NCBI GenBank assembly: GCA_910584865.1
Contig: CAJUCE010000030.1
Coordinates: 1 to 34,773, forward strand
DNA: 34,773 nt
Reading direction: 5' to 3'
Origin: an uncultured Acetatifactor sp.
GTDB taxonomy: Bacteria > Bacillota > Clostridia > Lachnospirales > Lachnospiraceae
Under the pieces are notes generated by a model. The model was not told the DNA's origin. It was given only the letters and a program-made list of their open reading frames with translations, and did not search any database. Of the stretch, positions 14,801-22,251 are shown in pieces (the stretch's first letter is position 1; each line of letters starts with the position of its first letter). Made by a program: the position numbers and the translations under genes.

Positions 14801-14820
14801 AGGAAATGTCTACATTTCCT
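14801..14820. promoter_or_regulatory. Perfect dyad in the MerR gene leader
   Basis: AGGAAATG-TCTA-CATTTCCT, about 150 bp downstream of the promoter and 170 bp upstream of the start codon. It could be an operator or a small RNA hairpin. A related half (TGACATTTCTTA) lies at about 14771-14782. Confidence 0.4.
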
Positions 14821-14967
14821 AATAAAATTCCCCGGTGCAGGAACCGCGTGATATCAGGCGCGATCCTGCTTTGTCTTGTCCGGAAATGCCACTTTCTTCC
14901 GAATTATTCTACATCCGGGCTCCAAAGAACACAAGCCCTGAGAATGGCGCAGGTACCTTGCACTGTT

Positions 14968-14998
14968 ATCATATCATTCCAGTTAAGGGGAGAGTCAA
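14968..14998 (-). promoter_or_regulatory. MerR-type promoter with 19-bp spacer
   Basis: Minus-strand -35 TTGACT (14993-14998), 19-bp spacer, -10 TATGAT (14968-14973). The over-long spacer and the TTGACTCTCCCCTTAACTGG sequence are characteristic of promoters activated by MerR-family proteins that underwind the spacer. The downstream gene encodes a MerR protein, so autoactivation is likely. The leader is about 330 nt. Confidence 0.65.
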
Positions 14999-15352
14999 GA
15001 GAAAAATGGTTCTTTCCATGCTTTCTTTCCATGCTTTGTTGAAATAACAACATTCTCACTCTGGCAAATACAACATGCTCGAACAATTTAATTTGGGAAC
15101 GCAGCTAGACCAACAAACGATAAAAAGAGCCTGAACAGAACGCCGAAGCCGCATCTGAAACACCATTGATTTACCTAACCGGCAGCGATATAATAATGTC
15201 AACGGCGGCTTTCCCCTTGCGGAAAGGCAAGAAAAATCATGCCCCATGGAATCCGCTGCCTGCCGCCACCGCTAATCTATCCGAACTCCGCAGGAAATGT
15301 GGAGAAAACTGCCCTTTCATACCCTATAATGGTCACAGAGAGGAGGGATTGT

Positions 15353-16231
15353 ATGGAGCTTCTTCAGGAGATGAACCAAGTGGTTGCATATATAGAAGAT
15401 AATCTGACAGAACAGATACGGTATGAAGCCCTTGCCCGTATGGCAGGCTGTTCCGTCTATGAATTCTCAAGGATTTTCTCCTTTCTGACAGGAATGTCGC
15501 TTTCAGAATATATCCGCCGCAGAAGGCTCTCTCAGGCCGTTTTTGACCTGCGCAACAGCGAAGAGAAAATCGTGAATATCGCTCTGAAATACGGCTATGA
15601 ATCACCCACCACCTTCACCAGGGCATTTAAGGCGCTGCACGGCGTTACCCCTTCCAGTGTCCGGAAAACGTCTGTCTCACTGAAGACCTATCCGCCAATC
15701 ACTTTTCTACTAACAGTCAAAGGAGTGACCGGTATGGAATTTCGAATCGAGAAAAAGGAAAGTTTTCAAATCATGGGCCTGTTCGGGTATGACACTGCGG
15801 AATGCGGGCCGGGGGATACCCTTACACCGCTGTGGCGGGAATTTATGGACTGCTGTAATGCCCGCCTTTGGAATGGCGGCGACGCAGGCAGCTATTACAC
15901 TGCCCCTTTCTGGCAGGTAGGGGCATACCATTTTCAATCGGAGGACGGAAAAACCAAAGCAATCATCGGTGCACAGTACAGAGGGACAAAGCCGGAAAAC
16001 ATGGCTGTGGAAACCATTCCCGCCGCCACCTGGGCCGTATTCTCCATGGTTTCCCCCACAGGCATTGATTATGTGCCCGCGGCCTACACCCGGATACTGA
16101 CGGAATGGTTCCCGTCCAGTGGGTACAGGCGTGATGAATCCATACCCAGTCTGGAGGTGTTCCCGCCCGGCAATGCGGGTTCGGCGGATTATGCTTGGGA
16201 AATCTGGATGCCCGTCCTTCCACGGGATTAG
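15353..16231 (+). CDS. AraC-family regulator with GyrI-like effector domain
   Basis: 292 residues from ATG 15353 with GAGGAGG 6-7 nt upstream. Two helix-turn-helix motifs occupy residues 1-105 (YEALARMAGCSVYEFSRIF; IVNIALKYGYESPTTFTRAF). The conserved end is LHGVTPSSVR. The C-terminal half (about 125-292) is a GyrI/Rob-like small-molecule-binding fold, starting MEFRIEKKESFQIMG and ending YAWEIWMPV. The DNA-binding-first order is as in Rob/SoxS relatives and YdeE-like proteins. It lies beside, and convergent with, the ABC operon. Its target is unknown. Confidence 0.85.
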   Translation: MELLQEMNQVVAYIEDNLTEQIRYEALARMAGCSVYEFSRIFSFLTGMSLSEYIRRRRLSQAVFDLRNSEEKIVNIALKYGYESPTTFTRAFKALHGVTPSSVRKTSVSLKTYPPITFLLTVKGVTGMEFRIEKKESFQIMGLFGYDTAECGPGDTLTPLWREFMDCCNARLWNGGDAGSYYTAPFWQVGAYHFQSEDGKTKAIIGAQYRGTKPENMAVETIPAATWAVFSMVSPTGIDYVPAAYTRILTEWFPSSGYRRDESIPSLEVFPPGNAGSADYAWEIWMPVLPRD

Positions 16232-16247
16232 TTGTGTCTATCCTTGG

Positions 16248-16275
16248 GGCCAGGAGAATCTCCTGGCCTATCCTT
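16248..16275. terminator. Hairpin between the AraC gene and the convergent ABC operon
   Basis: Perfect 9-bp stem GGCCAGGAG-AAT-CTCCTGGCC (16248-16268), flanked by TATCCTT on the right. The T-run is weak. It begins 16 bp after the AraC stop. The following 220 bp to 16490 contain no gene. Confidence 0.55.
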
Positions 16276-16490
16276 TCACATCATACCTGTCAAATCCACT
16301 TTCCCTGTTGAAGGTAATGATACACCTTCCCCTTAAATCCACCATAAGCCCCAGGACAAACCTGTGGTAAAATCCACTTGCAAATATACAACGAATATGC
16401 AATATATTTCCTTACCCACCATTCCTGGAACCGGACTGTGCCAGAGGCCGGCGCATCTGACGGAGCAGTCGATATTTTCCCCCACCCCCT

Positions 16491-16772
16491 TCAGCCAAAC
16501 CACATCATGCATAGCGCCACAAGACCGAAGGCGGCATAGAGGCCGTTTCCAACCAGGCAGAATTTCATCAGATTACTCCGCGCCCTCATTCCCGCATAAG
16601 CGAAAGCGGTAAAAGCACCGCCCAGAATCATAAACACCGCATAGCACGTAATCATAATCTCCGCCGCAGGGGACGCAAGCGCCCATTGGAAGGTTCTGAA
16701 CGGCAGAATTGTCCACGGAATAAAGAGTATAACAGTGCTGACTATAGTTAATATTTTTTCCTTCATCTTCAT
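16491..16772 (-). CDS. Small integral membrane protein of the ABC operon
   Basis: 93 residues with three predicted membrane helices: ILTIVSTVILFIPWTILPF, IMITCYAVFMILGGAFTAFAYAGM and FCLVGNGLYAAFGLVALCMM. Its ATG overlaps the stop of the preceding permease by four bases (ATGA), and AAGGAGAG lies upstream, so it is translationally coupled and probably real. I do not recognise the family. It is the last gene of the operon; an accessory or immunity-type role beside the two permeases is inferred from position only. Confidence 0.75.
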   Translation of the reverse strand: MKMKEKILTIVSTVILFIPWTILPFRTFQWALASPAAEIMITCYAVFMILGGAFTAFAYAGMRARSNLMKFCLVGNGLYAAFGLVALCMMWFG

Positions 16773-17551
16773 TCTCTCCTTTCACCCTGCCCGAAACAGA
16801 GGCAGGCAACAAGCAGGCACACACCCGTGATAACCACAGCGACAGGTATCCAGGGAACAAGGTCCACCTGCGCCGTGTCCAGATTTTCGGCTAGTTTTCC
16901 ATACTCGGCGGTAATGACGAAGAACGGATAGCACATGGGATAGGCGAACCACACCTTCGTATTAATTGCAAATACGGAAGGTACGATGGATGCCAGGCCC
17001 AGTCCCACGGAAAAAATCGGCGTCCGCACCGCCACGGACAGCATCCAGAAAACGGCAAGCATGGGAAGGGAGGCACAGAACAAAAGACCCGCTTCCCCTG
17101 CCACAAACAGCGGCGGCAGCAGGAAAGAATACCCCTGGAGCCTGCCTGCAGCAGCCGCACTGATATAATACATGCCCGTCATCATCAATACCTGCGCCGC
17201 CGAAAGCACCACCAAAACCACAAATTTCGCCAGGCACAGCCACGCCCGGCCCACGGGAAGTGACAGCATTTTCAGCATCCCCCTGTTCGTCCTCTCCGTC
17301 TGGCTTATGAGAACGGTTCCCACCACCATACCGGCAGGGTACATAAACCAGGCCATGCCCATAAAGCCCTGAATAAAAAAGCTGTTTTCCGGAGAGATGC
17401 CCTCCGCCTGCATGGTAAAATTCAGCTCCGCGTTCAATACCGACGGAATCCAGAGGATAACCGAGGCGGCAAAAAAGAGCAGCAGAAGCCTGGAGCGCTT
17501 TATTTTCCGGAACTCAACACCCAGCAGCGTCATAAACCTCACACCCCTCAT
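16769..17551 (-). CDS. ABC-2-type permease, lantibiotic-immunity/CprC-LanG-like
   Basis: 260 residues. It begins with a short cytoplasmic basic segment (MTLLGVEFRKIKRSR) followed by six hydrophobic spans, the usual plan of LanE/LanG and Cpr permeases. The ATG at 17551 overlaps the previous stop (ATGA) and has AGGAGG 9 nt upstream; a second in-frame Met (MTLLGVEF) is an alternative start. With the neighbouring permease and ATPase it should form a membrane exporter or expeller of cationic peptides. The substrate cannot be read from the sequence. It overlaps the downstream small membrane gene by four bases. Confidence 0.85.
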   Translation of the reverse strand: MRGVRFMTLLGVEFRKIKRSRLLLLFFAASVILWIPSVLNAELNFTMQAEGISPENSFFIQGFMGMAWFMYPAGMVVGTVLISQTERTNRGMLKMLSLPVGRAWLCLAKFVVLVVLSAAQVLMMTGMYYISAAAAGRLQGYSFLLPPLFVAGEAGLLFCASLPMLAVFWMLSVAVRTPIFSVGLGLASIVPSVFAINTKVWFAYPMCYPFFVITAEYGKLAENLDTAQVDLVPWIPVAVVITGVCLLVACLCFGQGERRE

Positions 17552-18291
17552 GCAAACCACCTCCTGACCCTAATCATGATAAACGCTGCCGCCCCTGCCA
17601 AGGCAGCCTCGACGGCCGCTGCCCACAGATACCGGGCCGCCTGCTCCGGCTCCGTCCCCGGCAATACCTGAAAGGGCATCGCATAGGGAAAAAGAGACGG
17701 AAGAAAACGGTCCGTCGGCAGCATGGTGGCCGTAAAAACACAGATTACCCCAATCCCCAGGGACACCCACATTTTCCTGCAGACCTGGGACAGCAGGAGC
17801 GAAACTGCCACACAGGGCAGCGTCACCAGAAAGGAATAGCCCATGCTCTTTCCCAACTCCCCCAAGACCATTTGCCCCCGGAATTCCATCCGCACGCCTG
17901 CCCCGGTTCCAAACCAATGCCATGCGCAGAACCAAAGGGATGCCGCTTCTATCACAAAAGCTGCCAGAACCATGAGGGCCATGAGGATATTTTTCCCGAA
18001 AAAGAGGCTGCCCTCCCTCACAGGCAGGGATTCCATCTTCTGCATCCCATTGTCCGCATATTCGATATGGTACAAAAGACAGGCTCCCGCCACCACAAGC
18101 AGCACATTGAGCATGGCCATCAGGCTCCAGTTTGCCTGCATCAGGATTTCCACGGGAGAACCCGGTAGGTTCAGATACCGTTCCGGCCGCACCGCCATAT
18201 TCAGCACCGGGAATGCCGCCGCCAGGATACCGCTTCCCAGTGCCAGGGGTACAAAACCGCTGCGCTTTATTTTCATGTATTCTACATTCAT
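17548..18291 (-). CDS. ABC-2-type permease, lantibiotic-immunity/CprB-LanE-like
   Basis: 247 residues from ATG 18291 with GGGAGG 9 nt upstream. The start MNVEYMKIKRSGFVPLALG is like that of LanE/Cpr permeases, followed by about six membrane helices and a short basic tail (RVRRWFA). The stop overlaps the next permease start. Upstream, its ATG is only one base after the stop of the 59-codon repeat ORF, so translation would be coupled to that ORF. It is related in plan to the second permease, giving the usual E/G heterodimer. Confidence 0.87.
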   Translation of the reverse strand: MNVEYMKIKRSGFVPLALGSGILAAAFPVLNMAVRPERYLNLPGSPVEILMQANWSLMAMLNVLLVVAGACLLYHIEYADNGMQKMESLPVREGSLFFGKNILMALMVLAAFVIEAASLWFCAWHWFGTGAGVRMEFRGQMVLGELGKSMGYSFLVTLPCVAVSLLLSQVCRKMWVSLGIGVICVFTATMLPTDRFLPSLFPYAMPFQVLPGTEPEQAARYLWAAAVEAALAGAAAFIMIRVRRWFA

Positions 18292-18292
18292 G

Positions 18293-18472
18293 TCATGACG
18301 CCTCCCTTCCGTTGTCAACTGCATTCATGTCTCGGCATCGCTTTTCATTGTCATTTGCTTTCATGTCTCTATATCTCTTTCCATTGTCATCTGCTTTCAT
18401 CTCACTGCACCCCTTTTCGCTGTCATCTGCCTTCATCCCACCATCCTTCTTCCCATTGCCACCCGCCCTCAT
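18293..18472 (-). CDS. 59-residue ORF made entirely of five 12-residue tandem repeats
   Basis: The ATG (18472-18470) overlaps the ATPase stop as ATGA, and the TGA (18295-18293) is one base before the permease ATG. The ORF exactly fills the gap. Units are 36 bp each: MRAGGNGKKDGG, MKADDSEKGCSE, MKADDNGKRYRD, MKANDNEKRCRD and MNAVDNGREAS. The last 12 full codons of the ATPase (MIENDNGKRGAR) look like a sixth unit, out of phase by 2 bp. Each unit begins ATG, and most contain an SD-like purine run. The protein would be hydrophilic and highly charged. It is either a true small gene or an amplified translation-coupling junction. I know of no described family. Confidence 0.6.
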   Translation of the reverse strand: MRAGGNGKKDGGMKADDSEKGCSEMKADDNGKRYRDMKANDNEKRCRDMNAVDNGREAS

Positions 18473-19224
18473 CTTCGCGCACCTCTCTTTCCGTTATCAT
18501 TCTCAATCATCGCCAGGAAGATTTCCTCCAGATTGTCCGTTGCATATCCCTGGGCTGCGGCTTCTCCCCTCAGTTCCTCCAGCGTTCCCTCGAACAGCAG
18601 GTGCCCGTGGTTTAAAATGCCCACCATGTCGGCCATCAGCTCAACCTCAGACAACAGATGGGAAGACACCAAAATCGTGCAGTCATACTTTTCCGGCAGG
18701 GAGCGGATCAGCGTCCTGATTTCATGGATCCCCACAGGGTCAAGTCCGTTGGTAGGCTCATCCAGGAACAGAATGGGCGGCTTCCCCATCAGCGCGCCCG
18801 CAAGCCCCAGTCTCTGCTTCATGCCCAGGGAATATTTCCTGGCAGGCCGCTTCTTAAATTGGGTCAGCCCAACCGTCTCAAGGGCCTCCGCCACGGAAGA
18901 TTTGGGAAGTCCCAGAATCCTGCGGATAATCTCCAGATTTTCTTCTCCGCTTAAGTTGCCATAAAATGCGGAAGCTTCAATAAAAGACCCCACTTCCCGC
19001 AGGATTTCCACCCTGTCTTCCGGATATTTTTTCCCGTCGATGGTGAAGAAGCCGCCTGTGGGTCTGGTAAGCCCCAGAAACATTTTCATGGTGGTGGATT
19101 TTCCTGCCCCGTTGGGGCCCAGGAAGCCGTAGACGGTGCCTTTGGGAATATGCAGATTTACACCCGAGACCGCCGTAAAATCAGAATAGCTTTTGGTGAG
19201 ATTTTTCGTTTCAATGACATTCAT
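18469..19224 (-). CDS. ABC transporter ATP-binding protein, lantibiotic-protection type (CprA/LanF-like)
   Basis: 251 residues starting at ATG 19224 with GAAAGGAGAGG upstream. Walker A is GPNGAGKST (37-45), the signature region YSLGMKQRLG (131-140), Walker B ILFLDEP (151-157), and the H-loop lies in LVSSHLLSEVE. The sequence strongly resembles the ATPases of LanFEG/CprABC systems. It powers the two permeases downstream. The C-terminal 12 residues (about 217 onwards is variable) are repeat-like and continue into the adjacent repeat ORF. It is the first gene of the operon, divergent from the response regulator, with a shared dyad between them. Confidence 0.92.
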   Translation of the reverse strand: MNVIETKNLTKSYSDFTAVSGVNLHIPKGTVYGFLGPNGAGKSTTMKMFLGLTRPTGGFFTIDGKKYPEDRVEILREVGSFIEASAFYGNLSGEENLEIIRRILGLPKSSVAEALETVGLTQFKKRPARKYSLGMKQRLGLAGALMGKPPILFLDEPTNGLDPVGIHEIRTLIRSLPEKYDCTILVSSHLLSEVELMADMVGILNHGHLLFEGTLEELRGEAAAQGYATDNLEEIFLAMIENDNGKRGARR

Positions 19225-19347
19225 GTGATCCTCTCCTTTCTTATCTTGCTTTCATTGTAAACGGCGAACCTTGCGGGAACCTTCCCTTCTCCTTACATTT
19301 TCCTTACATTTATGCCCGAAACAGGAAAAATGACGAGGTTTTATGAT

Positions 19348-19377
19348 ATAATATTGACTCAAAGGACATTGAGTCAA
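19348..19377 (-). promoter_or_regulatory. ABC operon promoter with a perfect dyad operator
   Basis: Minus-strand -35 TTGACT (19372-19377), 18-bp spacer, -10 TATTAT (19348-19353). The perfect dyad TTGACTCAA-AGGACA-TTGAGTCAA (19354-19377) fills the -35 and spacer. On the plus strand TATAAT (19347-19352) could be the -10 of the response-regulator gene, but it lacks a good -35. One protein bound here could control both directions. Confidence 0.65.
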
Positions 19378-19425
19378 CGTCTGATTCCGATTTGACACTA
19401 CCGCTTAAAAACAGGAGGTTTCCAA

Positions 19426-20124
19426 ATGAGTTTTGATTTTCTGAAGAAAAAGCGTATCCTGCTTGTAGACGACGAGCCGGAGCTGTTAAACCTGGTACTG
19501 TCCATCCTGAAGGAGGACGGCTTTGAGCAGGTCCGAACAGCCGGAAGCCTGGAAGAGGCCGTGTCCGCCGCCAAATCCTTTGACCCGGAATTTGCCATTC
19601 TGGACGTCATGCTTCCCGACGGCAGCGGATTTGACCTGCTGCAGAAGCTGCGGCAGCTTTCCGATTTCCCTGTGCTGTTCCTGACGGCCCGTGGAGAGGA
19701 GGACGACAAATTCCGCGGTTTCGGCCTGGGAGCGGACGATTACATGGTAAAGCCTTTCCTGCCCAGGGAGCTCCTGTTCCGGGTCAACGCAATCCTGCGC
19801 AGGACTTACAAGGAGGAAAATCCCCTTGTGAAGCTGCAGAACAGTGAAATCGATTTCCAACGGGCAGAAGTGGTAAAGGACGGAAAACGCATTCCCCTGA
19901 CGGCAAAGGAGCATGCCCTTCTGTCCGCCCTGTACCGGAACGCCGGGCGCATTGTCACCATCGATGCCCTGTGCGAGACGGCCTGGGGAGACAATCCCTT
20001 CGGTTACGAAAACTCCCTGATGGCCCATATCCGCCGCATCCGGGAAAAAATCGAAGCAAATCCCTCCCGTCCCGTTTCCCTCATAACCGTAAAGGGACTG
20101 GGGTACAAGCTCCTTTTACATTAA
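19426..20124 (+). CDS. OmpR-family response regulator (CprR-like)
   Basis: 232 residues, ATG with AGGAGG upstream. The receiver domain (10-122) has the acidic pair in LLVDDEPE, phospho-acceptor Asp60 in FAILDVMLPDG, Thr87 and Lys109 (DDYMVKPF). The C-terminal winged helix (about 133-230) has TAKEHALLSALYRNAGRIVT and the wing SLITVKGLGYKL. The kinase gene follows after 124 bp. It most likely controls the divergent ABC operon, as in C. difficile Cpr and other lantibiotic-responsive systems. The dyad upstream, also found before the MATE gene, is a candidate binding site. Confidence 0.93.
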   Translation: MSFDFLKKKRILLVDDEPELLNLVLSILKEDGFEQVRTAGSLEEAVSAAKSFDPEFAILDVMLPDGSGFDLLQKLRQLSDFPVLFLTARGEEDDKFRGFGLGADDYMVKPFLPRELLFRVNAILRRTYKEENPLVKLQNSEIDFQRAEVVKDGKRIPLTAKEHALLSALYRNAGRIVTIDALCETAWGDNPFGYENSLMAHIRRIREKIEANPSRPVSLITVKGLGYKLLLH

Positions 20125-20177
20125 AGCGTGTTTCATCTCCCGCAAGCTGCGACGCACAGCTAATTTCAAACACGCTT
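20124..20177. repeat. Inverted repeat between response regulator and kinase genes
   Basis: AAGCGTGTTT (20124-20133) and AAACACGCTT (20168-20177) form a perfect 10-bp stem around a 34-base loop. There is no T-run. It may be a processing or attenuation structure lowering kinase relative to regulator expression. Confidence 0.5.
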
Positions 20178-20248
20178 CGGAGCGTTCACTCTATCTGACA
20201 CTAACTACACGGAAATAAATACACACTTCCTTATGAAAGGAACTTAAT

Positions 20249-21877
20249 ATGAAAAGCGTACTGAAATTAATTCGGCGTTTCGTAGGCATCCTGCTCCTGT
20301 CATCCTTCCTGCTTCTGATTGCGAACCTTGTCCTGTTAGCCGCATATACCCTGAATCAGATGCCCAATGTCTATCCCTGGCAGACAGCTGCAGAAACAGC
20401 CGCCGCCCTGTCGCAAAAGGGCGGGGAATACCTTCTGTCCGGAGAACAGGCACTTGCCCTGGAGGCTTCCGACGTATGGGGCCTTCTCATCCACAATGAA
20501 ACCGGTCAGGCAGTATGGCACACGGACAATCTGCCCTCTACAGTTCCCAGGTCCTATTCCGCCTCGGATATCGCGGAGCTTACCCGCGGATATATAGACG
20601 ATTATCCCACGTTTACGGCCAGGGCGGAAACCGGCCTGGTGGTGTTGGGCTACCCGAAAGACAGCTTCTGGAAGCATATGTGGCCCAGCTGGGATTACGG
20701 TTTCATTGTAAACCTGCCGAAAACCATCCTCTCTGTCCTGGTCATTAATGTGACCCTGATTTTTCTGATCTATGTTGGGGTAAATTCCAGGCTGCTGAAA
20801 TCGGTAAAGCCGATTCTGAACGGCATCCAGTCCCTACCTGCAAAGGAGACGGTCCATTTAAGGGAAAAGGGGCTGTTGTCCGAACTGGCGGCATGTATTA
20901 ATGAGACATCGAAAATCCTGCAGTCCCAGAACAGGCAACTGCGCAGGCGGGAAACCGCGCGGGCGAACTGGATTGCCGGCGTGTCCCACGACATACGCAC
21001 GCCGCTTTCCATGGTGATGGGCTATGCGGACAGCCTGCAGAATATGCTCATGAACGCAGATATCTGTCCGGCAGAAGAATATAGAACGAGTGTGGGCTGC
21101 CGCCATGTGGGACAGAAAACAGCATACAGCAGAAGTAACGCTGCTATAGTCAGGAATGGATGCACTTATGAATGTGACCGCAGTCTTGCAGAAAATGAAC
21201 GTGGCCTTGCGGAAAATCTCCACTGCCCTGCGGAAAATGAACGTGGCCTTGCGGAAGATCTCCACTGCCCTGCGAAGGATGCCCACAGCCTCACAGAGGA
21301 TGCCCGCCGGAAAGCATCGGTCATCGTAAAACAGAGCGAGCGTATACGGGATTTAATCAACAATCTGAACCTTGCCTCCAAACTGGAATACAACATGCAG
21401 CCTCTTCATCCCTCCAGGCAGAATCTGGTCTCTCTCGTCCGGCAGATAGTGGTGGATTTTATCAATATCGACGTGGAGGAAAAGCATCCCATCCAGTGGC
21501 TCACGCCGAAATCCCTCACCGCCTGCTTTGCTGAGGTGGACCAAAACCTGATCCGGCGGGCGGTAAGCAATCTCATCCAGAACTGCATCAACCACAACGG
21601 GCATGGATGCCATATCTTTGTGGAGGTTTTGTCCGAAGGAAAGGAATGTATCATAACGGTTGAAGACGACGGTGTAGGAGCTTCGCCGGAAGAGATGGAG
21701 AAACTAAATAACGCTCCCCATTATATGGTTTGCGACGAAAACACCGCTGAACAGCGCCATGGCCTGGGGCTGCTCCTTGTGCGGCAGATCATGGCAGCCC
21801 ACGGGGGACAGATGCAGATTTCGCCCGGCAGCCGGGGCGGGTTCCGCGTCCGGCTTGTTGTATCTTTGTGCGGCTAA
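20249..21877 (+). CDS. Sensor histidine kinase with a heptad-repeat insertion in the DHp domain
   Basis: 542 residues, start with AAAGGAAC upstream. TM1 is about 12-34 and TM2 about 156-177, with a ~120-residue extracytoplasmic sensor between. The H-box is GVSHDIRTPLSMVMGYA (His247). Instead of a short turn to helix 2 (expected near ARRKASVIVKQSERIRDLI) there are about 85 extra residues (266-350). The last part is seven 7-residue units (308-356), e.g. ENERGLA, ENLHCPA and EDARRKA. The ATPase domain is intact: N-box NLIQNCINHN (441-450), DDGVG (473-477), GLGLLL (505-510). It probably senses cationic peptides and phosphorylates the adjacent regulator. Whether the insertion permits normal DHp packing is open. 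Confidence 0.9.
   Translation: MKSVLKLIRRFVGILLLSSFLLLIANLVLLAAYTLNQMPNVYPWQTAAETAAALSQKGGEYLLSGEQALALEASDVWGLLIHNETGQAVWHTDNLPSTVPRSYSASDIAELTRGYIDDYPTFTARAETGLVVLGYPKDSFWKHMWPSWDYGFIVNLPKTILSVLVINVTLIFLIYVGVNSRLLKSVKPILNGIQSLPAKETVHLREKGLLSELAACINETSKILQSQNRQLRRRETARANWIAGVSHDIRTPLSMVMGYADSLQNMLMNADICPAEEYRTSVGCRHVGQKTAYSRSNAAIVRNGCTYECDRSLAENERGLAENLHCPAENERGLAEDLHCPAKDAHSLTEDARRKASVIVKQSERIRDLINNLNLASKLEYNMQPLHPSRQNLVSLVRQIVVDFINIDVEEKHPIQWLTPKSLTACFAEVDQNLIRRAVSNLIQNCINHNGHGCHIFVEVLSEGKECIITVEDDGVGASPEEMEKLNNAPHYMVCDENTAEQRHGLGLLLVRQIMAAHGGQMQISPGSRGGFRVRLVVSLCG
21170..21316 (+). repeat. Seven 21-bp in-frame units in the kinase gene
   Basis: Units start at 21170, 21191, 21212, 21233, 21254, 21275 and 21296. 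Units 2-3 and 4-5 form a 42-bp tandem repeat with one mismatch (21191-21232 and 21233-21274). All seven are multiples of three and keep frame. The last unit encodes EDARRKA, the normal beginning of DHp helix 2. Confidence 0.85.
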
Positions 21878-22105
21878 TGTATTGGTATGTTCATGTTTCT
21901 GTTTCGCTATACTCCCTGCCTGAATTTCCACCTGCCACACTGGCTTCACTCAACGGTGCGGCCGCACCGACCCGTTCGGCCGCCTTGCAGACTGAAATTC
22001 TTTCTGTATATTTAGCCGAAAATATACAGACTTGTACGCTAAGAACGTGATCGGTAAGCTAGTTCAAGACAGTTCCTCAATGATTCTGCCGTGCCAACGT
22101 ATAGA
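21878..22105. other. Gap after the kinase gene
   Basis: No gene. It holds the palindrome GGTGCGGCCGCACC (21956-21969) and a stem CTGTATATT ... AATATACAG (about 22004-22029). No RNA class is recognised. Confidence 0.45.
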
Positions 22106-22149
22106 AAGCACCCTCAAGACAACCACTGCCGTCTTTAAGGGTGCTTTTT
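22106..22149. terminator. Terminator after the two-component genes, possibly bidirectional
   Basis: AAAGCACCCT with CAAGAC pairs with GTCTTTAAGGGTGCTTTTT; a long stem ending in five T on the plus strand. The minus-strand arabinofuranosidase gene ends about 100 bp to the right and could also use it. Confidence 0.75.
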
Positions 22150-22251
22150 ACACGGTTCCGCCCTGCTTCTCCGCTTCAGATTCCGCAAAGCCTGACCTTT
22201 CATACAATTCTATAGTACTGCTTACCCTTGCTTTCGGCATTACAGTACACA

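Larger units (their letters stand above)
14631..15352. other. Intergenic region between the MerR and AraC genes
   Basis: About 720 bp with no supported gene. It carries the MerR-type promoter (14968-14998) and a perfect dyad AGGAAATG-N4-CATTTCCT (14801-14820) in the transcribed leader. AT-rich sequence with no clear promoter lies before the AraC-type gene. The short frames present lack ribosome sites. Confidence 0.5.

Noticed and set aside
15166..15352. Upstream extension of the AraC/GyrI gene to a start at 15239
   Set aside because: The extension is low-complexity without conserved character, while ATG 15353 has a strong GAGGAGG site and the normal family start.
18301..18470. Tandem 36-bp array considered as a CRISPR array
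   Set aside because: There are no unique spacers; the units are contiguous, degenerate and in frame with the operon.
21956..21969. Palindrome GGTGCGGCCGCACC as an attachment or dimer site
   Set aside because: It is a single isolated palindrome with no paired copy, integrase or mobile boundary nearby.
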